DNA from: Auanema rhodensis
Lineage: Eukaryota; Nematoda; Chromadorea; Rhabditida; Rhabditidae
Assembly: GCA_964057225.1 (NCBI GenBank)
Contig: OZ059894.1
Span: forward strand, 17,824,476 to 17,888,475
Reading direction: 5' to 3'
Length of the DNA stretch: 64,000 bases
Shown here: positions 43,761 to 56,863 of the stretch, piece by piece
How positions within the stretch are numbered: the first letter of the stretch is position 1
How the letters are laid out: the number at the start of each line of letters is the position of its first letter
Made by a program: the position numbers and the translations under genes
Notes under the pieces: generated by a model
Database searches by the model: none
Seen by the model: only the letters and a program-made list of their open reading frames with translations
What the model was told of the DNA's origin: nothing

Positions 43761-46700
43761 ATGGTAATGCGACGAAAGTCGGTACATTACGGCGATTTGG
43801 ACCTCAACCGGATTATTAATACTTTAGTGCAGGTTTGTTATATTTCTTTTATTGTCAAATTTGTCTTTTTTCGATTCATTTTCTTCATTTTCCCTAAAAT
43901 CCTTCTGAAACGTTTTCTCAAATAACATTGAAACAAGGAAATGATTTCATTTAATTCTCAATATATTCTTCTATCCTATGTGATTATTGGTTGTTTAGCC
44001 TAAGAGAAAGCTTTTTTCAACGCTTTGCTCTATGTTGAAACAGCTTTTCTGACTCATTTGATTCCAATCATTCCAGTCAATCTAAATTTTTACATGAAAT
44101 AAACCAAATATAAAATTAAAAAAAAACAATTTGTATGTAGATAGTTTCTTATAAATTTCTTAATTTTATAAGTTATTTATAGGTTAAACCATGGCAAAAA
44201 ACTGTTGACATATCAGAGAATGAAATGAGAATGATCTGTGTCTTATCAAGACAAATTTTTATGAATCAGCCCATGCTACTGGAATTGGAACCGCCATTGA
44301 AAATAGCTGGTAATTTCTTTTTTTTTTTTTTTTTTATACTTTTCTATATATATTTTTTTATATTCAAGCTATATGAATAATTTTAAATTATATTAAAAGT
44401 AATATTATTTAATTTTCGAATATTTTTTTGTTGGAATAATTCTGTTATTATGCTCTCTTATTTCTTCAAATTTTGTGTTTAAAACCCAGTTTGTACTGGT
44501 CAAAACTTTTGAATATTTAAAAAAAAAGAAAACCAGCTAGCGATCATCATATACCCACGTACACTTTGCAATCATCCTAATAGACAAATACGCCAAATGA
44601 TTATTTGTATAGCTTATGTTAATTTAATCAGCTTATTCTTTACAGCCTGTTTTTCTCTGATTCATTTCCTCTTTTCGTTCTTTCGTTCTTTCTTTTTTTT
44701 AAATAATGTAGAAAAGATATTCTAACAAGTGTTTAAACATAAGAAACAGATGAATGATATAAGATCATTTCATTTGCCAAGCTATACCTAGTTAAGTTCA
44801 AAAATGGGTTAATTCCTCTTCGTGTTAAGCTGAATTTTCATTATTTATAGGTGATATACATGGACAGTATTCGGATTTGTTGAGGCTATTCCATTTATCC
44901 GGCTTTCCGCCTGAATCAAATTATCTATTTTTGGGTGACTATGTAGATCGTGGACCAAAGAGTATTGAAGTAAGTAGTTTATATTATTTTTACAATTTAT
45001 ATATATTTATGTGTATGAATGAAATGAAAAATGAGAAAGAGAATGAGCATATTCTTCATTTTTTTTCAATCGTCATCCAAGCATCTGCTTGCTTACTAGT
45101 GAGAAAATGGAGAGAAGAAATCAGAATTTTCAATGACGATAGCGAGAATGTCATTTTCGTCCTTCGCTTCAACATCATCTCTGTCGTGATTGATTTAATC
45201 AGATGTATCTTCATCTCATACACAATTCAGAATATATCTGGTTAATAATTTTTAATATATAATAAATTGAGTAGGCGTGGAAGGTATCAAAAATTAATTT
45301 CCTCAATATCTAAAGCGAATATTTTTGAGTGAAAATATGGGCTTGTTGGAGATGCAACATAAAATGTTTTCTTGTTTTTGAAACTTATCAACTATTTTTA
45401 AAATATGATTCATTTATTATTATGACAAAAATGCCATAATAACTGTTTTTATGACATATACATGTATATATCTATATGTATATGTCCGTATACCGAAGCA
45501 TGCCATCGTAACATTATGCAAAATATAAAATGAACTAAGTTTCTACTATCAAAACTATTAAACTTGAACTTATAATAAAACTATATGAACTAAGATAATG
45601 ATATTTTCAAAGATATTACTTATCTTCGTAACTAATAATGTGTATATAAGTTAAATTTTTTGTAAGCTAACGTAAAATAGATGATTTCAATCACAACAGT
45701 TGCTTGTATTTTTGCTAAATTCAGTTCGGAGTTTAAAAACAAATCGCCTTACAACATCATGGATATACTATCACACACATACACACACTCACATACACAA
45801 CTGAATTTTGGTTTACAACTTTACAAAACTATTTAAAAGCTTTTTCTCACCAAAATAACAAAATTTTTCAAATCAAGTAAATAGTACAACTGATTTTGAA
45901 AAAAAAAATAAAAAAATGTCAATCAGGGACTTTATTATAATAATTTTTTTTGTTTTTCAGACAATTGTATTACTGTTGTGTTACAAGATCAAATATCCAA
46001 ATAATTTCTTTTTACTTCGTGGAAACCATGAAGTTGCCAATCTTAATAGGATATATGGATTTTATGATGAATGTAAGTATATTTGATTTTACTTTGGCAA
46101 ATTTAATTTTCAATTTTCAAAGTGTTACATATCTTTGCTTCATCGACTTTAATAGATGATTCAATAAAACACTAATAATTATGAAATATTAATTCAAATA
46201 GAATGTCGTCATCAGTTACAGAAACGTTTAAATGAGTTTTCTATGATTACTCATAATCTTTTATTCCTAACCTGTCTCTTGCTTGCTTAATTTGAACGAA
46301 AAAAAAACGTTAAAGAAACTTGATTGCATAACCTTCTCGAATGTGTCAACATTCAACGACCTATGGCACATTCTTTTTTCCTATCGTTTTTTGCCTTGAG
46401 GCATATGTTTCGAAAGTTTCTCTCGCCTTTTTCATCTGCCTTTCTATTTGTTCTAAAAAATTTCTATTTGGACTCTTTTGCTGACGCCAAACTTTGCTTG
46501 TAAAACGACTTTCTAATGTGTGCTAACAGCCCTATGGCATGGATGGCCACGACCTATCCTTGTTCTTCTATTTCCCAGAAAAATTTTGCGATTTTATATT
46601 GGAAATACATAGAAAACGAGAGAAAAGGGAGAGAGAAAATAGTAAACTGAAGAAAGATAGGTAATTTGCTATAAGGACTAAGCAAAACTGGTTAGTCATG

Positions 46701-48496
46701 ACTTAGTCATACTCAATAGGTAGCTAATACCTAACTAACTAGCTATCTAAACTGTACGAAGAGACAGTTCCTCCTAGTCTTTCTGGGAAGTTCTCAAATA
46801 CTGTTTGAACAGCCAACAGTTAGAGAGAAACCAAAGAAAGAAAGAAAAAGTTTAAACGGCGATAAAACTAATGTTTTTCACTAAACTACTAGTTTTCGTT
46901 ATTGGTATAGAAACATTTTTAAAAGTAAATAGTGCTGTAACTTCAATACATCCAGAAACAGGTAAGATAATAGTAGAAAAAGAATATTGCGGGAGTAGGG
47001 GTGGGGTGGGTATTATGTGGGTGGGGAATGGGAAGAGGAATAAGAGAGAAATGAGGAATAGTAAAACCTTTAATAACTATATTAAATCAAAATATTTTAT
47101 ATTTAAAATCTTTTTTTTTTTTATTAAATTTAAAACAAAAAAATATGTATATGTTCTTTTTTTTAAATTAATTGTTTCTCTTTTCAGGCAAAAGAAGATA
47201 CAGTATCAAGTTATGGAAAACTTTCCAAGATGTTTTCAATTGTATGCCAGTTGCAGCTCTTATAGATAACAAAATATTCTGCTGTCATGGAGGTAAACTT
47301 AGTTTTCAAAGTTTGAAAAAGCCTTTTACGCCTTATTGCAACATGCAAAACCTTAATTTTCATCTATTTATATATCATTTGTTTTTGAGCTGAAATTCAT
47401 TGGTAATCATACATTTTGAATTTATTTCAAGTTACCGAATTTGTTAAAAAGTTACAACTTCACACGTTTTCTGGAAATGAAAGCTACGGAAATTGAAATG
47501 AAAACATGGTATCGTCGTCAAATTCAAAAATATTCTGAAACTTTTCTTGTTTATTATTAATCTTATTTTTTTAAACATATATTTATTTCTCTCTCTCTTC
47601 TCTCTCTCTCTCTATCTCTCTCTTAGTTCCTCTTTTCTTATTTTTATAAAAAAAATGAATAAACGGTCAATGCCTAGTAAAGAAACAAATGTTTCACGTG
47701 ACCCAATGAATACATTACATATATTTGTATCATAAAATAAAAAAAAAAAGATAAAAACCAGACAATCAATAAAACATTTTGAATATTTTGATTTTTCCCT
47801 TTTTAATTTTTTTTTGTTTAAGGACTATCACCTACATTGCGCTCGTTGGATCAACTAAAACGAATTTCCAGACCTTGTGATGTACATGAAACTGGTACGA
47901 GAAGATTTCTTTTTATCAATTAATTACATATATATAGATATCTTATCATTAAATTTTATTTTTATATTTCTTATAGGACTTCTATGTGATATATTGTGGT
48001 CAGACCCTGATGCAACCGTAGTTGGCTGGGCTCCTAATGAACGAGGAGTTTCATACGTGTTTGGGGTTGATGTCTTAGCTCAATTTCTGCAGAAAATGGA
48101 CTTAGATATTGTAGTTAGAGGCCATCAAGTAATAAATTATTTATTCAATAATAAATAAGTAATATTATATTTTGTAGGTAGTTGAAGATGGTTATGAGTT
48201 TTTCGGTAGACGTGGTCTTGTGACCATATTTTCTGCTCCAAATTATTGTGGAGAATTCGATAATGCTGGAGCAGTAATGAATGTAGATGAGAATCTTCTT
48301 TGCTCATTCCAGGTATTTTTGTAGAAAATTTTCAGACTATTTTTACAAAATTATTTTCCAGATATTGAAACCGTTGCAATTGATGGAAACAAAAGAAAAG
48401 CAAAATTCTTTTGCTAATGGATTAGCAAATCTTGTAAATATTCGAATCGAACCTAAATCTCAGCAACAAAAACGGTTTCGAAGAGGAGTACTGTAG
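43761..48496 (+). CDS. Divergent PP1 catalytic subunit
   Basis: Nine exons (43761-43832, 44183-44309, 44851-44969, 45961-46072, 47188-47292, 47823-47894, 47977-48128, 48178-48312, 48362-48496) sum to 343 codons, a 342-residue PP1-family phosphatase. Every catalytic motif is kept: [49 protein letters not shown] and [13 protein letters not shown]. It departs from near-invariant PP1 sequence around them: RGPKSIE for [19 protein letters not shown] for [20 protein letters not shown] for KICGDIHG, and GWAPNERG for GWGENDRG. The N-terminus ([13 protein letters not shown]) and the basic C-terminus ([11 protein letters not shown]) are specific to it. Its introns reach 0.3-1.1 kb, unlike the 50-bp introns of its neighbours. 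A tissue-restricted paralogue, comparable to the male-germline GSP-3/4 of Caenorhabditis, is possible but not shown. An in-frame ATG at 43767 could also serve as start. Confidence 0.88.
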
Positions 48497-49444
48497 ATTA
48501 AAGTTGAAAATCAGTTGAAAGCTTACATATGCTTGCATTTTGACGATTAACTTCAATATCCTCATATGTACATATATTCAAATCGTTTCTTAGACAATTT
48601 TTTAAAATAATTTGTATCAAGCTGAGTTTATCAGTTTTCAGTTACAATTTTGTTTTTTTTTTGTGTTTTTTCGGGTACATATCACGTAAAATGTTTCTAT
48701 AGATTTAAGAGTTTTTGTGCATAATAGTTATTCTCACCCACCCTTCCTCCCCTCTCCCTGTCTCTCTCTCTCTTCATATCTATAAACTACCCTCCCTCTC
48801 TCTCTCTTTTCCTTCTTTATTTCAATATTTTATGTAAATCTTCTACGTTTTTTTTGTGTTTTTCTCATTAAGAATATTGAGAACTTGTTGAAATATCGTG
48901 TATATCATGTAAAAAGAGAAATTTTTAGTGTATATACTTTTATATAATTTCCAACCAACCCGCTCTTCTTCCGTTTACCACAATCATTTTCTTTTATTTC
49001 GGGTTATAAAATAAAATAATCAACTTATTACTTTTTTATTCTTTAAATATGAAAAACAAGAACATACAACATTGTAAATCAAATAATATTATTTGAGAAA
49101 ACACTAAGTATACAGAAAGAATTACAGATCCGGAATAATTAAAGGAAAAAAAAGTTGTTCATATAGTATATTCATAACTATGCTAAAATTATATTTTTCA
49201 ACTCTAGTTTTATCATATACACAATACATAAGTACGTACCTTAGTCAAGCATGTCAATAGTGATACCAGAAGACTAACAATCCAACTTTAATGAAAGAAA
49301 AATGTTTTTTGTCTTTAAAGAAAAAATTATTAAACTATATATTTCACCAAAAATGAATAAATTTGTTTAAAATTTATATTTTTTTCAAACAATAAATTAT
49401 AAAAATAATAAAATATTTTATATTTTAAATGACATTTAATATTT

Positions 49445-49974
49445 TTAAAGAGGTATACGATGAAAATCAATAAGTACTGTTAAGCTGGCTAGGGATACTC
49501 CAATGAGAACCATAACGAACATAACCATATATGGAAAACAACCACATTCAGAATATAAATCTCCATTTCTTAACAGTAAAACATCAACTTAACCTCAAAT
49601 ATTTGAACAAACCCTTCACAGCCATCTAATAATCTTTGAATTCGTTTGAAGTTGTTGCCCGCTGCAGTTGTGCCTTGAGATGTGGTTCTACTTCTGCTGG
49701 CACCACCAGTAGTATTCGACATTGCCGTTGAGCTGGATCTTGAGGTTGTTTTAGATCTGGTCTTAGATCCACTGGTTTTGTTTGACGTCTTTCCACGAGA
49801 GTTCGGCGCCTTAAAGCATTAAAGCTTTGCGAATAGGTTTGAAAAGAAAATATACTTACAGGCTCAAAATCATCTTCCGTTACACTCTCCTTTCCGTGTT
49901 TTCTGAACATTTCAAAAACCGCATAAAAAAACTGAGTTTACTTACTTAATATAATATTCAATATCACCAGGCAT
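49445..49974 (-). CDS. 130-residue tail-anchored membrane protein
   Basis: Four exons (49946-49974, 49860-49902, 49613-49809, 49445-49568) total 393 bases and stay in frame. The protein is hydrophilic and rich in Ser, Thr, Lys and Arg for its first 75 residues (MPGDIEYYIKKHGKESVTED, then SKTRSKTTSRSSS). A short helix follows (NFKRIQRLLDGCEG), then a Cys-containing linker and one C-terminal transmembrane helix (PYMVMFVMVLIGVSLASLTVLI). The order resembles tail-anchored proteins such as SEC61-beta, but the conserved SEC61-beta block before the helix is missing, so I do not assign it. It starts 178 bp after the MFS transporter stop on the same strand. If the last intron (donor at 49612) were retained, the protein would end early without its membrane anchor. 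Confidence 0.6.
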
Positions 49975-50152
49975 CAGAAATTGAAGCTTAAGAATGAAAA
50001 CTTAAAACTTTACACGTGAGAGCATTACACGTGGATTATTAACTTATCCATTAATTTTCACGCCAAAGTTTATCAATTTGAATAAATTGTTGAAACTGTC
50101 TTTTAAATTTTTATTTCTAAGTTTTTCTAATTTTTTTTCTTAATACTTAAAA

Positions 50153-51805
50153 TTAAAAATGAAAATGTTGTTCCTCATTTTTAGGATAAATACAGTATAA
50201 AACAAATAAAAGTATTGAAGAAATTAAAAAATATGGGAGAAATGATATAAAGAATCCATGTGCATGTAAGCAATAAGGAAACGTTCCAGTACTGAAAATG
50301 TTTTTAAGAATAAAAATAATTTCCAAATTATATTTTATAAAAACCTTAAAGCTGCCAAAATCCATAAAACTGATCTTCCTTTACTCATTTGTTCCATTTG
50401 TTCCGATAAATTAACAAATTGCTCTTAACATTTGATATATATATATTTAAAATTATAGTAAAACTGTTGAAGATTAACCTGATATTAAACATAAAGCTGT
50501 GTTACACGGTACAGATACTACAACACTGAGCATCCATACTAGAATTGAAAGAGCTGCAGTATAATGCTGAAAGTTTTAGTTGAGAGCATAGCAAACTTCA
50601 TCTATATACCAACCTTTGGTGGTAAGAAAGGATATATTGAAGTTATAAGAATAACAGCTTGTAAGAATACAGCTATAGAATATCCTCCAATGATAAGGAG
50701 TCGCCTACAAGTTTTATCTATACTATGACAATGTTTTTCCTTTTTTACCTATCCAAAAGGGTGAAATATAGGATGAGGATAAGAACAATTTGAGCTAACG
50801 GAAAGGTTACAGATAGAATTGAAGCAGTTTCAAGTGTTGTTCCAAAACTTTCAAAGATAAGTATGGAATATCCTAATGTAATAGGAACTCCAATCGACTG
50901 GAATCATAGTTAAACGTAAGATGATGTATTGGTAAATAATAAATATTACCACATTCAGAATCATTAGTACATAAACAAGTAAATAAGGAAAGTTTGATGA
51001 TTTACTGGAGTTTGTTGTTGTTGAGACACAATCCACGACATCATTAACATCACCATCGTCATCATCATCATCATCATCATCTATTTCTTCTTGTCGTTTT
51101 GATGGTGCGAACAGTAGATAGACGCAACCTATAGTTATTTTAACCTTGACGAAAGAAGAAACAGAAATTTGCAGAATTTTTTCTGATCTATTGATATTCA
51201 TTAACAAACATACCACATGCTCCAGTAAACACAGAAGAAAAGAGAATAATATTAGCAAATTTCCATTTTAGTACTTGCAACAAGTTGATCATAAATGTTG
51301 CAAATGCAAATGCAATTCCCAAAACAAAAAAATGAGCTGGTCTCCTAGGATAGCTGATAAGCTCAAACAGCAAAACTGTAGAAGCTACAAATCCAAGACC
51401 AGCTCCACATCCAATTAAAAAACGACCAAATGTTAAGAAAAAGGTTCTTAATTATTAGGAAAAATGTTAAATTTTCTATTAAAAACTGGATATTCACGTT
51501 GGTATTGCCGCCAAAACTGATCCAACTATTAAAAGCCATGCATCCACTTTCAGCACGCGACGAGTGCAACAAGGTTTAAAGGCTAAGAATAACGTAGACA
51601 CAAATTTTCCTTAAATGTTCCTTAAAGTTGATGAGAATGAAATTTTGAATTTTTTTTTTTTTTTAATGTAAAAGTTACCTAATGGGAAGGCAGCAGTAGC
51701 AATAGCATAATCTGTCGGATCAAACTCAGAAGATGCAGAAGACAAAACACTTTGCTGACAAATTTGAAGAGCCGAAACCAACGATAGAACAAAGCCAAGC
51801 TTCAT
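50153..51805 (-). CDS. Major facilitator superfamily transporter, SLC2-like
   Basis: About ten exons encode a polytopic protein of roughly 420-450 residues with about 12 hydrophobic segments. The N-terminal half contains FGRFLIGCGAGLGFVAS followed by LLFELISYPRRP. This is the GRxxxG...E...R pattern of sugar-transporter-type MFS proteins between helices 4 and 5. Further helices are FFVLGIAFAFATFMINLLQ, LVYVLMILNV, TASILSVTFPLAQIVLILIL, RRLLIIGGYSIAVFLQAVIL and YFLISSILLFVLYCIY. The central cytoplasmic loop carries a run of nine Asp residues coded by GAT triplets and a Ser/Thr stretch, features I do not know from GLUTs. The start at 51805 puts the first hydrophobic segment at residue 3. The substrate cannot be told from sequence. 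The tail-anchored gene lies directly downstream. Confidence 0.75.
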
Positions 51806-54378
51806 TTTGTATAACTTAATAAATCAAAAAAAAAGAAATGGTTCCATTTTCCGTTATAAGAGCGAGATATTGTGTAAAATTAATCAATAGATTAGTAACA
51901 CTACTGTGGTTATGTCTGCTCTTTCTTAAAATAACAGCATTGGTCCACCATGAAATAAAAAAAAAGAAACAATCGTACGACTCAAACAAATATTTGAGAG
52001 AAACGCAATGATGATTCAAATCATCTACAGAAACTTGGGGGAGGGGGTAGTTTATCCCTAATTCGATAAATCTCTTGTAACTTAAAGGAAAGCACAAAAA
52101 CATAGGCATTATAATAGCTGCTACAGTGAATCTTATGCAATATTATAAGTATTAGCTTTAAGATACATTTATATTTTTAAATAAGTGTTGAAGATAAAGA
52201 TGAAGCTGTAAATCCCAGCTTAAAAGCAGCCTAGAAATTGTCAAAATCAGCATGTTTTCTGCGGATGACACAGCTAAACTCAATGACAGATTTTCTTGTT
52301 CTCACGAGATATTATATATTAAAATTATATACAAACAAATCTTTATCGTATATCCTAAAACAAATATTGAATTTTTGAAGATCAAGATTAACTTAAACAT
52401 TTTATATTTTTATTATTTCTCATTTATTTCATGATTTTCGACAGCTCACTTCTTAGAAAAAAAAAGAATGAAATACAATTTCACGTTTTACGGCATTTTT
52501 CTTAATTCAATATACATAAAAATACTTATTCAAAAAATATTAAATTTAATAGTTTTTCTTTTTTAAAATATATTTTATAATTAAAATTAACATATAGTAT
52601 ATACATATAAATATAAATATAAATATAATATTTCTAACTAATAATATCTAAAACTGAAAACATTTGCTTCAGAAACAAATATTTTATTCATTGGTTTTTT
52701 TTGATACAAATAAAAAACAAATTTATTTTCTTAAATTGAAAATTATGATCAATATAAATTAATAAAAATATTATTGTAAATGTATTGATAAACTATAAAT
52801 ATTTATAGTTTTCTCTAAAACCCTAGCTATGAAAAAAAGTTTTATATAAAACTTTGAATATATGCTAATTACAAATCATCAAAAAACTAAAAAAAAAGCA
52901 AATTAACGATCATATTTGAATACGTATGAATTCAATTGATATAATTTATATTAATAATTAACTATTAAACCTATGCTTATTTCAAGAAAATCCCACACAC
53001 TATTGAAGATTGTAATTAAGTTGAACATTTCAAATACTTTGTCCGCTTAATACTGCTGCACTATTGAGATTATATGATGGTGGTGACATGGTAACAGTGT
53101 TCAAAATTGATCTGATAAGCAAGATATTATTTCAATTCATTACTTTGCAAAATCTGCCTTATGCATATAACATCAGAGAACTGAATGTGTTATGGAGAGA
53201 GAAACGAAATTATTAAAAATTGATTCGTTGTCCAATTTCTTCTGTCTAATATCAAAAGACGACCATTAATGGAATACCATCCATACGAAGTATAATAGTT
53301 CCCGTTATAATTGTTACACAATTGATTAATAAACGATATCAAAAATTTTTCGTTCATCATTTCGCCAACCATCGTTTTTAAAATGTCCTTTATTATTTAG
53401 TTTTTCTAGGGTTAGTTGTCACTTACAGCTAAATCTCTTTTGTCACTTTTATAATTGTGAACTCCTTCAATTGATCTTTCAACTTTTTTTTTTCCTTGAA
53501 ACCCATTCAAACAAAAATTACTGTGAAGATTTAGCAGAAAATATGTATCTCGAAATTATAAAGGATCATGAAGACTACAAGTTGCCCCTAGAACATCTCC
53601 CCTACATCTTCTTCCAGTGACCACAGAGCAGAAGACGAACAAATAAATATTTGACTCAATGACAATTCAAATCAACTATAGAAAAATCAGTAGGGGTAAG
53701 GTTCATCTCTACTGGATAAAATTCATGACAACGTAAGGTTAAATACAAAAACATTGGAAACATAAAAACAATTCATGTTAACCGTATTTAGTATCATTAG
53801 CACTGACTTGAAGACACATTCATAAGACAAACGTTGACCAGAAATAAGAAGCTGCAAATCTAAGCTTAAAACAGCCTAGAATTTGTCAAAACAGTATTGT
53901 GCTTCAGTTAGAGACAATTTCAGTAACATAATTCATCCTTTTATAAGAAATTACATTTGAAAATTGTGAACAAACAATCATGAACAGTATAAAAGTGCAG
54001 GCCTAATAAGAAACAAACGAACATAAGTTATATATATGTATCTGTTGTGGCACAAGGAACATAAAATATTTTGAAAATAGCCAAGAAGCAGCTGATTAAT
54101 AGGATACGAAAATAACAAAATGGAATAATAATCATACAGTTACGATTAAATGCTTAACATGCTAAAAAAGAACATCAAACATCACCAAACATTGTGTGAA
54201 AAAGAATAATTGCGTACCAGTAAAATTCGCGACATTAGTCGAACTTTCAAGTATAAATGGATATTGGGTTAATTTGGCATCAATGAGTACAAAACATTAC
54301 TTCATTGATTAATCGTGCTTTATGTTCTGATCGTCCAAAACCTAGAAAAAGAGAGAAGTGTTACATACAAATTTGTCA
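51806..54378. other. Spacer, no gene seen
   Basis: AT-rich DNA between the MFS gene and the PP2C gene, with long A/T-only stretches around 52,300-53,000. Short minus-strand open frames at 51816-52109 and 53190-53372 show no splice context or family likeness. Confidence 0.55.
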
Positions 54379-56081
54379 TCATTCCCCTACCTCTTCTACG
54401 ACTCTTCGTTTGATAAATTCTCGAGATTCTGATTGGACGTACTCGTTCTTCAATGCAACCTGTCTCAGTACCCAATCAATTCTCAATTCATCCATGGAAT
54501 TCCAGCCGGGATGACTTGTTTCTGTTTCCACAATCTCTGAAAAAAAAGTAATCATTTTGAGTGATTTATATAACAGCAAACCTAAAACAGCAGCTCTTAT
54601 ATCCTCTTTCCAAGCTTCTTCATCCTTTTTCGCTTCTTCATCAAACTGAGGAGCGCTATCGAAACAGACCACAATAGCTGTCATGTTATCTTTAGATCCT
54701 TTCCATAAGCAAGCATCCAGGACCTAAAATGGAAAGATTAACACACAGGAAGAAAAAAGAATACAATTACATCGTTACATACTGTTTCCAAGTTGTCACC
54801 ATTTACATTAAGACGCGCACGAACAAATGAGCATAGTTCCTCATTTTCCATGACATCGTAGACGCCATCGCATGCCAAAACTAAGAATTCGTCGTTTTCC
54901 TGAATATTACATTGAAATCTCAATTTTTTACAGAAACATACCTTAGATCTAGACAAAACGTATACATCAGGTTCGGGGGAAACAAGCTGTTGAACAGCGC
55001 TAAGGTCTGGGCTTCCTTTATACTCGAAATCGCCGAATGCTCTGAAATTTTTTTGCAATGAAATAATAGGATTTCGAAATACCTAGACACAGCCAAACTT
55101 CCGTTTATTCTGTGAATCATAACAGAACCACCAGCCTTAATAATTCTTTCTCTCTCTTTGGTTAGGTTGGGCTGAAAAAAACCATAACTGAATTTCTTGA
55201 TAAATAGATTTACCTTATGATCGTCAGTACCAAAAACTTCTCCTGACTTTCTTGAATAAACAGCACGGGAATCACCTAAAACTTTTATGACGACGAGTTA
55301 AAATCATTTCAACTAACCTAAGTTCGCGATGATAGTGTGAGTTGGAGTGATGATAGCACAAACAGCAGTAGTACCACTGCGATCTCTTTCCTAAATGCTT
55401 GAGATAACTTTGGTATAACTACTAAAGAGAAACCTTATCGAGTTCTTCTCTCATCTTTTCATCCATTTGTAAGAAACCTTCAACAATTCCCTCTTTCATC
55501 AGCTCAAGCAGTTCGTCAGTAAGTGTATTGTTATTTTCAAGCAGTTTTTCACTCAGCTGAAATTGCAATGATGTATAGAACATTTTTAATAAGCTACCTG
55601 CTGGAATTTTTCAGTGTTAATCAAAGTATCCATTATATAAGCAGATCCCAAATTTGCTGCAACATTACCGGCATGCCCGTCAAAAACAGCAAAGAAAGAC
55701 CAGCCTTTGTAAGGTTCAACTTTTCCCATTGAATACTAAAAAAATTAAAATAATGAAATAATACAACAAATTAAAACCTCCAAAACGTGAGCATCTTCCA
55801 TATCTACACGCCAACCTTGCATACTGCCGAGAGCGAACCGAAGACCCTAAGAAAAGAAAAAGTAAAAAAGCTTTTTTAGGTTAGTAAAATACATTTCCAT
55901 CTCCAGAAGAATTGGTCTTCACTGTCCGAGGTTTGTCCAAGAATGCTCCCATGGTTGGATTATCGGTTATTTCTACAAGACCACAACGAGTTATACGCCA
56001 GGTACGAAGAACAGGACTAGTAGCCAAAGGAATCTGCGAGAGGGAATCAGAGTCAGATTTGTCATTGACTAAATAAGACAT
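54379..56081 (-). CDS. PPM1A: PPM1A/B-type PP2C Ser/Thr phosphatase
   Basis: Multiple small exons encode a complete PP2C. The family start MGAFLDKP is present, then [66 protein letters not shown] and [17 protein letters not shown]. This covers the Asp residues that hold the two Mn/Mg ions and the phosphate-binding Arg in GWRVDMED. The C-terminal helical extension typical of PPM1A/B follows ([37 protein letters not shown]). PPM1A/B dephosphorylate AMPK, p38/JNK pathway kinases, SMADs and Cdks. The open frame begins at 56081, 43 residues upstream of the conserved MGAFLDKP start at 55952. The shorter form would expose Gly2 for N-myristoylation and the longer would not. TTTCAG lies just before the longer start. 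Confidence 0.92.
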
Positions 56082-56863
56082 CGCATTCTGAAATGGGCAC
56101 GTGCATGCAAAACGAAACCGCTAGATATGCTATAAAATGGGATCACTTCATAAATTAGATAGAAATCAAGACGGGATTACAGAACATGTTTTAACTTAAT
56201 TACAAAAAAAATCGAAGTGATATTAGGAAAATGCGAGAAAGCGCAAAACAAAAACAAATTTAATTCTGTGTCCGCTGATCTGTATCTTCATGCAGGGTTT
56301 CCTATAGTTCATGCAAAAATTAAAAGAGACTAAAATGCGTGTAAATCAGAATTCATAATTGGTGAAAAGAAAACTAGATATGACTATGGCAAGAAAGTGA
56401 AGAAAAGAAAAACACAAACAAAGATTGGTAAGACCGCAAGGATTTTTAATTTGAACTACTACAATGTTACAGCTACACATCGTATTTAGAGCACTTAAAG
56501 TTTCAAAATAACCTTTATGATAAAAGAACACAATAAAAGGATGAAATAGACATCAAATATTGAAAGTTATTCAATGACATCATAATTTCGCAAGGAAGTA
56601 AGGTGGGCAACGCCTCTGAGGCTACCATAGAAAAAACGCCAATCAATAAAAAACGTCAAGCTCGTACATTGGCGTAATCATGGCCGCATTACAGCTACAA
56701 GCAAGAGACAGAATTATAAACAAGGTGATAATTTCGAGATAAATATATTACAAAATTTGATTGTTTTATATAATTCATTGATTCTTTATTAGTAATATTG
56801 TTATTATTATTATTGTTATTATTATTATTGCTATTAGTAAAGGAATTCTTATTTTACAAATTC

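Noticed and set aside
46871-47269. 132-codon plus-strand frame inside the PP1-like gene
   Set aside because: Most of it is the intron before exon 5; only its end overlaps coding sequence, and in the wrong frame.
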